From Hydrangea macrophylla (Eukaryota; Streptophyta; Magnoliopsida; Cornales; Hydrangeaceae), in NCBI GenBank assembly GCA_033977485.1, contig CM066983.1, positions 106,329,080-106,393,079 of the forward strand: a stretch of 64,000 bases of DNA, read 5' to 3'. Every line of letters starts with the position of its first letter. Positions within the stretch are counted from its first letter, which is position 1. The notes under the pieces were generated by a model. It searched no databases and was not told where the DNA came from. It was given only the letters and a program-made list of their open reading frames with translations. Shown here piece by piece: positions 56,104 to 64,000 of this stretch. Position numbers and translations under genes: made by a program.

Positions 56104-58459
56104 ACACACACACATGTGAAGCTGAGAAAGACAAGGCTAGGACTGCACCTCCAGAGTTTTTTTTTTGCTGCACGATTATTTAGGCCCAAGGAAGTTACTG
56201 TCCAATCCTTCTATGGACTAAACAGTTCTTCTCGTATGTAAATGATCATATCTACTTATATTTAATTTGATCACCATTTTACATGAGAAGATGGAATGAA
56301 TCTGGTAACAACGCCTCTGTCAATATTTCTGTAGAAACGAAATTTGAATATTTTGATATTGGATGGACATATATGTACACATTCTACATACACTTGTCTG
56401 TTGGAACATAAAAAATTGTTGACCTGTTTGCATCACAAAAAGTCTTAAACTCTTCCCCTTGTCACTTCAGTTACATCTGCAAACATTAACATGTGAAAGC
56501 CTTGTGATTTTTGCTTACTTTTTCTTTCCATTTTCTGCACGCGCGCGCGCGCACACACACACACACATATCCAACACTTCCTGTTGTTTGAGTGCTTTAT
56601 TCTTCCATGGTTTCATTTCTCAAAACATGATTTTCTTAATTTGCTCGGATTGTAGTTTATGATGTGACACGGAGGGAAACCTTCACAAACTTGTCAGATG
56701 TATGGGCCAAAGAAGTAGACCTTCACTCCATTAATCAGGATTGCGTCAAGATGCTTGTTGGAAACAAAGTTGATAGAGTAAGTTTTGCATTGTCTACCTT
56801 TTTTGTGCTAAAAATTTGATCCCAGATTGAGGTCACATAGAGAACCCATTTGGGATAGGCGGATAGCTTTTTCGGAACTAGCAAACACTTAATAAGTGAT
56901 GATTGTTCACAGAGCTATAACCAATTGGATTAACTTTTTCACTCTTTTTAAAATTCTGATTCTTTTATTATTATTATTATTTATTTTTGGATAGCAATTC
57001 TAATTCATTTTTAAAGCTAAAAAAGTAGCTTTATTTTAAAAAGCTACAATTTGTAGCTTTTTAAAAATTTATTTTTCCAAAAAGTGATTATTTTAAAAGC
57101 TAACCCAAAAGGGCTCATAGTCAATTGTTAGAGTAATGCCAGAGACAAAAAAATCACAAAGAGATGCTCACAAAAGGATGTTGCATCTTATGTGGCACCC
57201 ACGTGGCAGAGTTAAATGTGGTGGGTCCTACTGCCACATGGGTACCACATGTGATGTCACATCCTTTTGTGAGCATCTCTTTGTGACTCTATTGTGACTC
57301 TAGCATAAATGAAACTTTTTGTAGATGTTTTTATCATGTTGTTGCTCATCCCGCAAGTTGCGGGGGACAAAGGCCATTACATATTTAGCTGTTGACCTAT
57401 ATCCTGTTTGAAAATGTAATAAACGAGAATAACAATATAAAAATGAAATTAATTCACTTTGCTGTTAGTTTATATGGTAAGGAGCGTTTTTCAAGTCTGG
57501 TAGCATCTAATTTTCCTAGCCTCGGATATGTATGATTTTGATCTGTAAATTATGAACTAGTTAACTTTACTTTTAAGAGTTGAAGCTTGTTCTTGTTATT
57601 CCTTGCTGAATTCATTCTACTTGATCTCAGGAATCTGAAAGAGCTGTAAGTAGAGAGGAGGGGATTGCTCTTGCTAAAGAGCATGACTGCTTGTTTCTCG
57701 AATGTAGCGCTAAAACTCGAGAAAAGGTGGAGAAATGCTTTGAGGAGCTTGCCCTGAAGGTATAAAAGAATGGCATTTATGCTTTTTAGCCCCACGTGGG
57801 ATCAAAAGTTTCTCTGTTTTTTAGATATTAACTTCAGTTATCAAATACAAGAACATTTTAAAACTTCAATTCACCACGGTTGATACACCTCTTGGTACAT
57901 CTCATTGCTGAGGAAATTTGCAGAAAACGTAGTTGGGCATATGAGCTTTTCCAGACCTCTAGATAGTATTAATCTTGGGGAGCTACTAAATACACACACC
58001 TAATTGCTCTCTGCAACCCACCTAGACAATTGGTGATGTTGAATGTACAACTCCTCAATGCATCCAGGTTGGTGCAGTAGTATTAGTAGCTCCCTAATCT
58101 TGCCATATTTGTTCAGATGGGTTAAACCTTTTCATGGATGAAAAAAATGCATTGGAGATCTGATATCAACATCATCCCTGGTGCTGATGGTAGAATACTT
58201 ATATCACAAAATGCTAAAGCCATTCAGTAGTAACCATCTGCAATAGTAATTTGATTAAATCCATTATTCTAATTATTTGCAGTCATTTTGTTGTTGTTGT
58301 TGTTGTTGGGTTTGAAGTTCTACCAAATAATGTGTTTTTTCCCCACAGATAATGGAGGTTCCTAGTCTATTGGAAGAAGGATCGACGGTAGTGAAGAGAA
58401 ACGTGTTAAAACAGAAACAAGAAAACCAGTCACCTCCAAGTGGTGGTTGTTGCTCATAA
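52447..58459 (+). CDS. RABC2: Rab GTPase of the RABC2 / Rab18 group
   Basis: A small GTPase that would act as a membrane-traffic switch. Exons: 52447-52588, 54407-54475, 55097-55162, 56656-56777, 57631-57759 and 58349-58459. They encode 212 aa and all introns are GT-AG in frame. Motifs: P-loop GDSGVGKS (residues 22-29), effector APTIGVDF (about 44-51), switch II WDTAGQERF (68-76), NKVD (129-132), ECSAKT (157-162), and the C-terminal pair GGCC followed by Ser for geranylgeranylation. The N-terminus GSSSGQ, the VEDLAPTIG stretch and the C-terminal region LLEEGS match plant RABC2, which interacts with myosin XI and peroxisomes in Arabidopsis. A second ATG at 52450 would give 211 aa and may be the true start, since relatives begin MGSSSG. 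Introns contain MITEs and tandem duplications but no breaks in the coding frame. Confidence 0.95.
52589..54406 (+). other. RABC2 intron 1
   Basis: 1.8-kb intron with TA runs (52984-53007, 53667-53683), poly-A (53098-53114) and a 95-bp tandem duplication. No nested gene is supportable. Confidence 0.6.
53869..54058. repeat. 95-bp tandem duplication in RABC2 intron 1
   Basis: AGGCTTTCAGTTGACCCAAA starts at 53869 and at 53964. The two copies differ at only three or so positions, so this is recent. Confidence 0.9.
55841..56020. repeat. 90-bp tandem duplication in RABC2 intron 3
   Basis: TCCCTGTACCATATAGCAGC at 55841 and TCCCTGTACCATGTAGCAGC at 55931. The copies are otherwise identical through GAGTTGGTGCTTCCAACCCC. 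Confidence 0.93.
56027..56115. repeat. (CT)n(CA)n compound microsatellite
   Basis: About 22 CT units followed by about 20 CA units with one CAGA interruption, in RABC2 intron 3 directly after the 90-bp duplication. Likely length-variable among individuals. Confidence 0.95.
56839..57118. repeat. MITE-like inverted repeat in RABC2 intron 4
   Basis: GAGAACCCATTTGGGATAGG at the left and, reversed, GAGCCCTTTTGGGTTAGCTT at the right. AAAAAGTGATTATT and AAAGCTACAA-type phrases match the element at 46765-47025. Confidence 0.55.
57133..57309. mobile_element. Foldback MITE in RABC2 intron 4
   Basis: Long arms share TCACAAAGAGATGCTCACAA and AAGGATGT in inverted orientation (left 57154-57182, right 57258-57290), with complementary ends TAATGCCAGAG / CTCTAGCATA. 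The centre is a CCACATG-rich palindrome. The target duplication is not readable. Confidence 0.75.
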
Positions 58460-59381
58460 TATGATGCAACGGAAGCCTTCATGCGAAAAGATGTGTCAAA
58501 TGAAGCCCCATAGCAGCACTCCTAATGGCACAAACACGCCTGAGCTGAATTTCCGCCCTTTTAAGAGTCACGATGGAAGTCCGTAGATGATGGTAATCTC
58601 TTTTCTTCTCACTGTCTTTGTTTTGCTTGAGTTGTCCCGATTGGTTAGCAGTGATACATTTCTTGGAGTACTGGCACTGAAATAATATATCTATTAGCTT
58701 GTGTAAAGTTGTTTGGCTTTTTGGTCTTTATTCTTGTTAATATCTCATCCAAATTGTAATGGGCATTGAAATGACATCTATTAGCTTGTGTAAAGTTGTT
58801 TGGCTGGTTTGGTCTTAATTATTCTTGTTAGTCGTCATCCAAATTGTAATGGAAACTGGCGCATGTGTTGTAGTTCGTTAATGCAAGTTCCATAATTTGT
58901 GCTTTGATTGATAATTTATGCTTTAATGCAGCGGCCTTAACAAAAACTGTCACAAGAAACAAAAACAGTGCTTGGGCGTATGTAACCAAGAACTGGTTCT
59001 TTATCCCACCAAAATACAACAATGTATGCAACCAAGAATTGGTTCCTTATCCAACCAAAATACAACAGGGTTGATGCAAAATAAATGAGATCATGATGAA
59101 TCTAGAAAAAACACAGAACTGAGTACAACTACAAAGAAATGCCTTACAGACCCGTCATAACGAATTCTCATAGATACTGAGAGGAAAAAAAGAGAGACGA
59201 CGTAACATTAGAGGAGAAGCTATCTCCTGGCTTCTACCACCCAACTGTTCTATAAATAGAATTGATCAAAATTCATAGAAGTTCAAATATACACTACCTA
59301 CTGAAGAAAGACCAACAAAAACAGTAGTTGGCACTTGGTCAAAATAATGTTCATCCTTCTCTCAGAAAGTATCAAGTAAGC
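58460..59381. other. Convergent 3' intergenic region (RABC2 / ankyrin gene)
   Basis: The two coding regions end 922 bp apart, tail to tail. A ~60-bp phrase (TTAGCTTGTGTAAAGTTGTT...AATTGTAATGG) is duplicated at about 58696-58760 and 58783-58850. The 3' UTRs of both genes must lie here. No other gene is seen. Confidence 0.55.
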
Positions 59382-62300
59382 CTATGGGCATGCCACTGCA
59401 GCATTTGCAGCTGCTTCCAAAACTCCCCTAGCTTCTGTGTCTGGATCAGCGAGCTCACTTGGGGTCTGCCAAACTTGCAAATTAGGAAGCCAAATTCAAG
59501 AAAATAAAAGAAACCAGTAATTTTTTTTTCCTTTTTTGTACAAGGGATTTTTGTTTATCCCCTTCATAGGCTTTTACCTTTCCATATATATTTGTCGTCA
59601 GAGGAGAAGCTCCAGCTGCCAGCAACAATCTGATAACATCCACATGTTCACCTCGTGCAGCATGATGAAGAGGCTGTACAAGTTTAGAAAAGAACAGTTA
59701 AAATGATTATCAACGACTACTTCCAAGAGCCTATTTTGCAGCCCATCCAATAAAGACCAGTTGCATTTATCAGCAGCAGAAGTATTTACAAATTGAATAT
59801 TGTAACTGATTTGCAATCTTCTGTGTTTAGCAAACAGGGAAATCATTAGATCTTTTTGGACTTTTCACTGGCTTTAAAAACCCAAGTAAGTGTCCACGAT
59901 AAAAGAAAACCACTCACATTATCACCTTCGACATCAACAGATTCTAGCATTCTCTTCAGGCACTCCGGATCGTTAGCGCAGCTGATTAGAAGTTGGACTA
60001 TCTCAGTATATCCTGCAGATAGCCATAGACATAAACATATTCAGAATACTTATTAAAGGGTAAGATAGTGATAAGCAGGGGTTTAATGTTATATTCTACC
60101 TCCTGCACAAGCATCATGCAGAGGAGTTGCCCCATCTTCATCCTTGGCCTCCAAGCAAGCTCCTCTTTCCAACAATAGCTACATGGTAAAAGGGTAAACA
60201 AACACATAGTTCATTGCACGTTCTGTACCAAATGATGACAACATTAACCAGAAGAAATCACAACCAATAATCATAGTGACAGAAAGGAGAGCCATAGTTA
60301 GCAAAAGTAGGATAAAAGCAGCAAAAGGCGATTGACCTGGACACAAGGCAGAGAGCCGTAGAGGCAGGTCAGATGAAGAGCAGTGTCTCCATCTTCCACT
60401 GGTTCATCAATGCTGCCACTCAAATTATCTGTAGTTGTCCACAGAATGAGGAACCATCGATGAAAAGAGGCATACTAGGCCCATTAACTAAAAAGCATCC
60501 CACAAGCTAGGAAAAAGTATCACACTCATTGAACATAGTAGAAGCACCATAGTACAACTACAAAGTAATTGTACATGGTTAAATACCAATCTAAACACCA
60601 TTTAGTATCTGCTCAAGTCTTAAGCACCGTATTATTATTCTTTTCAAGTGTTGGCTTACCTACAAGTCGGTGCGAGGGAGCTAGTTATCCCCAGAAAGGG
60701 CACATAAAGGTCTTAAATAAGCACAAGAAGTGTAGCTCTACTCTTACTCTTCTGTTAATTCTCTTATTGCATGTAAAACCACGTAAAACATATTGATTAT
60801 ATTGCCATATTGGTACAGACTAAAAAAAATTTAGGTGGGGCAAGATGAAGCAATTCATCTCAATTTTGATTTCCAGTCATTTAGAAGCAGTTTACTGATA
60901 ATTCTTCATCTTCACAGCAATGCGTACTTTCCCTTCATATTCAACACAAACGAGGTCTGTACACCAAGTGTCCTTTAAGGAAATTCTCTCTTCTATATAT
61001 AAAAAAGTAAAAAATATGCCAAAATGGCATGTTTGAAAGAAGGAAACAAACCATAATATGCTTGATCTATGCTCTCAAGCTGGCTAACATCATCTGTTCA
61101 CTTAAGAAATATGTCAATATGGTGCCATGTTTACTTACCCCAACGGTTCTCTAGCTTTTCTCTTAAATAGCCCTATTTATATGGACTGGGGACTTCCGGA
61201 CTTGTAATTCATTGTAGCTTCCCTGATTGAAATTCTTCTCTCCAAATTTACCAAAGTAAACTTAACTTTCCCATACACTAATATGGAATCACTTCAAATC
61301 TTCCAAAGCAACCTAGCAATGTCTTCATTTGTGGGAACTTGGGAAGTAGTGAACCCTCAGACCTAGTGACTACGCAGTCTACGCCGACAGATTTAACAGC
61401 AGCACAAGAGCCCGTAAGGTATAGTGATTGTACCGAAAGACTGACAGTTTAATCTAAAAGGAGCTATATGAGCTGGTTGCGCATTGACAAAAAACTATTG
61501 TTATCCAAAGAGCTTTTCATCAGTATCATATTAATATTATCAAGGCAAAAATTTCTGTTGCTAATTATTACGACGAGGCTAAGAGGGAGTATCTGGATGG
61601 GAGATCAATATGGAGCAGGCTTACGCTTATCACATATAAAAAGGAAGTCTTGCTAAATCATCACATAAATTGGGCTTCGGAATGAATTTGGAGAAGGTAG
61701 AAATCCAGTGCACATTTCGTTCCTTTTTCAAGTCTTCTAAATACGACGCATCCACATGTTTAAGATCACGATGGGTATCAATCGAAAAGTCTCCTGAATA
61801 CAGCCCTAATCCATTTTCTAAACTCAAGAATCAATTTTTATTTACTCATCAATCATCTGGGTACCGATATGATAACCAGAGAAGAAGATAAAACCCATAA
61901 ATAAGTAGGAAATTAGAAGCACATTGAAGTCTTCTAACTTCAAATTCACAATTTTAATACCTTTCAGTGTCAACCACAAAACATAAAGACATCAACACAC
62001 AAGTAAATTTAAAGTGTTATCGGGAATTTTCATTTGTACTTGAACCAATAGTACTTGCCCTAAATACAATTACATACAAGTACACAAATCATTTGGTTCT
62101 AAATATTTTGTTAAACCCTAGTTTTTTTTTTTTTAAGAAGAACAGCTGACATGACAGAATTGGGAATCAATATATATATATATACGGTGGAAAGAGGATG
62201 AGATGGGGGTAGAGAAGTTGAAGAAGAGAGAGATTAAAGTACCAAGAGCGAGGCGGAGGGCATCGACGTCTCCGAGCTCGGCGGCGGCGGCGAGGTCGCG

Positions 62301-62423
62301 GAGGTGGGGAGGAGTGTCAGACTCAGGTGGTCCCACTATCAAATCGTCTTGTTCTTCGAAGAGAGCTTCTTCTTCTTCTTCATCTTCGTCCATCATCCCG
62401 TTGCGCCTCCCTGGTACCGCCAT
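59382..62423 (-). CDS. Small ankyrin-repeat protein
   Basis: Exons on the - strand: 62423-62243, 60428-60337, 60178-60100, 60012-59918, 59673-59578 and 59465-59382. They encode 208 aa, all introns are GT-AG and frames join without error. The N-terminus is acidic (DEDEEEEEALFEEQDD, residues 12-27). Ankyrin repeats follow: DGDTALHLTCLYGSLPCVQL (74-), DGATPLHDACAGGYTEIVQL (107-), GDNPLHHAARGEHVDVIRLL (147-) and a partial GKTPSELAD (180-). No membrane segment or catalytic domain is seen, so it is a soluble protein-binding adaptor; its partner is unknown. The start ATG at 62423 lies directly after a GA run (on its strand) and gives a typical N-terminus. Confidence 0.92.
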
Positions 62424-62448
62424 TCTCTCTCTCTCTCTCTCTCTCTCT
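62424..62448 (-). promoter_or_regulatory. GA microsatellite in the ankyrin-gene leader
   Basis: On the - strand a run of about 12 GA units ends one base before the ATG. Similar tracts precede the RABC2 start and lie in the PIP5K leader. Confidence 0.5.
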
Positions 62449-62545
62449 AAAACGCGCTACTATGCATGTTCATTTGTTTGTTGCAGGCTGCCTCTATTGC
62501 CAAGGCACCATTTACTATTGCCACAAGAAAAATGCTATTTGACAA

Positions 62546-62745
62546 GGGTAATGCTATGTGCACATAAAATGTGCATATAAAGATTCATTTAGGTGGAGTC
62601 ATTGCCTGAATACATGAGATCCACCGAAATGAATGGTTTAGACCTAAATTCATGGTGAGGCCTATCTTTATAAAGCTCACTATGAATTCCGCTAGTGATG
62701 ACTAACACTTTATGTAAATATTTTATGTGCACCATTCATTACTCC
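62546..62745. mobile_element. 200-bp MITE, same family as 41157-41299
   Basis: GGGTAATGCTATGTGCACAT at the left and, reversed, GGAGTAATGAATGGTGCACA at the right. The inner phrase GTGCACATAAA is repeated in inverted orientation. Flanks (TTTGACAA, GGTTACAA) match at only five of eight bases. It lies about 120 bp upstream of the ankyrin gene start, in its promoter region. Confidence 0.7.
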
Positions 62746-62900
62746 GGTTACAACATTCCATTATTATAGCCAGTCCATATGATATACTTGTAGTAGAAGA
62801 TGGGCTTTGTTATGGGTTAATAATGCTTAATTTCTTTTTGCCCAAAACCTAAAGCCCAATATCAAAACGGGCTTATGAATTTAACCCCAAGTCTGTCCTA

Positions 62901-63019
62901 AAAGAGTAGTGTTATTATACTTCTTAAATCTAAATCTCAATAATTCATTTCAAATGGTGTAGCAGTAGGCACACTAAATTTTGATTAGACTGAGATTTGG
63001 AAAGCATAACATTGCTCTT
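62901..63019. repeat. MITE-like foldback upstream of the ankyrin gene
   Basis: AGAGTAGTGTTATTATACTT and, reversed, AGAGCAATGTTATGCTTTCC are inverted ends; both continue with AAATCTCA-type bases. It is a 119-bp element with no clear target duplication. Confidence 0.55.
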
Positions 63020-64000
63020 CCCCAAATGACGAAATATGTACAAAGTTCTACAAGTCTACTCTTTGTTTGGATCGAGTTTGGTCCTATACCTGATTAACCC
63101 GCCTAATTGATGCCCTAGGATAAATTAGAAACGGCTCTGTGTACCTATTTTTTTGGGTCTGTAGCATATTGGCTCACTTTCTGGATGTCATGGGTTAATT
63201 ATAGCCACTTCATTTAATATATTCCTTTATTTTGCTGATTAAATTTTTTTTTTTTTTTTAAATTAGGACTTAGACTGTACCGGGTCTTATTTTGGACTTT
63301 CTGAGAGAGGTCCTTTAGTAAGATTTGTTAGAACTTGATGTGAATGGAGTAACTGAATGAAAACTCATGCACACAACATGATGGATCATGTGCTTCTCTT
63401 GTTAGTTGAGTGACCACTGGCCAAGCATGAAAAGCCTTGCTTTAACAGCTAACAATAACACTTAGAAATAGTACATCTAATATCTTCTCCAGCCCATACA
63501 TTAAAATCCCTTTTGAGGCAAAGTTGCTGCACAGTTTCTGAAAATTGAGCCCCAAAGGAATTAGCATCAACTGAAGCAGCAAATTTTGATGCAGTCCCAA
63601 ATTGCAGCGATGTTGCTACAAAGGCAAAATTGAGGCAAATCAATTTTTCTATATATTTTATTCAATTCAAAGTGGGTTGAGAAATTGAGAGAGATACGTA
63701 TTGTGCATTCACATGGGTACAATACAAATAATAAATTAAAGAATAAAAAAATATTAAATTATACAACATTTGATATATGGGTTGAAGACGTGACACACCT
63801 TGAAAGATAAAAAATCATACATTAATTTTGCCTCATATGTAGCAAATCACACATTTATTACATTATTTGAAGTGTTGCGGTTGGAGATGGTCTAATATGT
63901 ACTCCACGGAAAGTAGAATAATGGAGAGTTTTAAAGGGTTAAAGAAAATGTAACCATCAAACATGTGCCAATGCCATCTCTCTCTCTCTCTCTCTCTCTC
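63020..64000. other. Gene-free right flank
   Basis: AT-rich DNA with a T run at 63247-63260 and a CT microsatellite running off the window (63977-64000). A 64-codon - strand frame at 63643-63449 has no family features and is not called. Confidence 0.45.

Noticed and set aside
55965..56241. Leu/Ser and His/Thr-repeat frames
   Set aside because: Translations of the (CT)n(CA)n microsatellite in a RABC2 intron.

Overview
This is eukaryotic nuclear DNA from a repeat-rich flowering plant, most likely a dicot. It is AT-rich, has intron-split genes, and is full of LTR retrotransposons and MITEs. The species cannot be fixed from sequence alone. Three host genes are supported exon by exon. (1) A MORN-repeat phosphatidylinositol-4-phosphate 5-kinase (+ strand, coding 30614-47352, 8 coding exons, 810 aa). 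(2) A Rab18-type small GTPase of the RABC2 group (+ strand, 52447-58459, 6 exons, 212 aa). (3) A small ankyrin-repeat protein (- strand, 62423-59382, 6 exons, 208 aa), convergent with the Rab gene. All three have a (GA/CT)n tract in the 5' leader.

The left 27 kb holds no host gene. A CACTA-type transposon end (about 1500-1703) cuts into an old, heavily decayed Ty3/Gypsy chromovirus on the - strand (1704-11725). That element's 5' LTR carries an 0.9-kb hAT MITE, which itself carries a Stowaway MITE, plus a nested, oppositely oriented LTR of a related family. Next come a foldback/low-complexity block (11.7-12.7 kb), a Mutator-like foldback element (13953-14796) and a cluster of hAT-type elements (15.3-16.4 kb). 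A much younger copy of the chromovirus, with both 2.8-kb LTRs, a PBS, a PPT and near-perfect target duplications, occupies 16661-26951. It is coding-dead: one frameshift and two in-frame stops.

The PIP5K gene spans about 17 kb of coding region because its introns are packed with insertions: a decayed Ty1/Copia element (33.3-38.5 kb) holding its own MITE, a TRIM-like non-autonomous LTR element (40109-41680) holding another MITE, and a Mutator-like MITE (43339-44609). The splice frames still join without a break, so the kinase looks functional. Between PIP5K and RABC2 lies a 1.58-kb, almost wholly palindromic Mutator-like foldback element (49597-51173) with an exact 9-bp target duplication.

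The most interesting signal not covered by ordinary annotation is a conserved array of four ATCGAT-centred palindromes in the chromovirus LTRs. The spacing is 21-51-21 bp in three LTRs and nearly so in a diverged fourth. Where a TATA-like box is retained, it lies at a fixed distance (about 118 bp) downstream. This looks like a conserved promoter/enhancer module. No prokaryotic system, CRISPR array, rRNA or tRNA gene was found.
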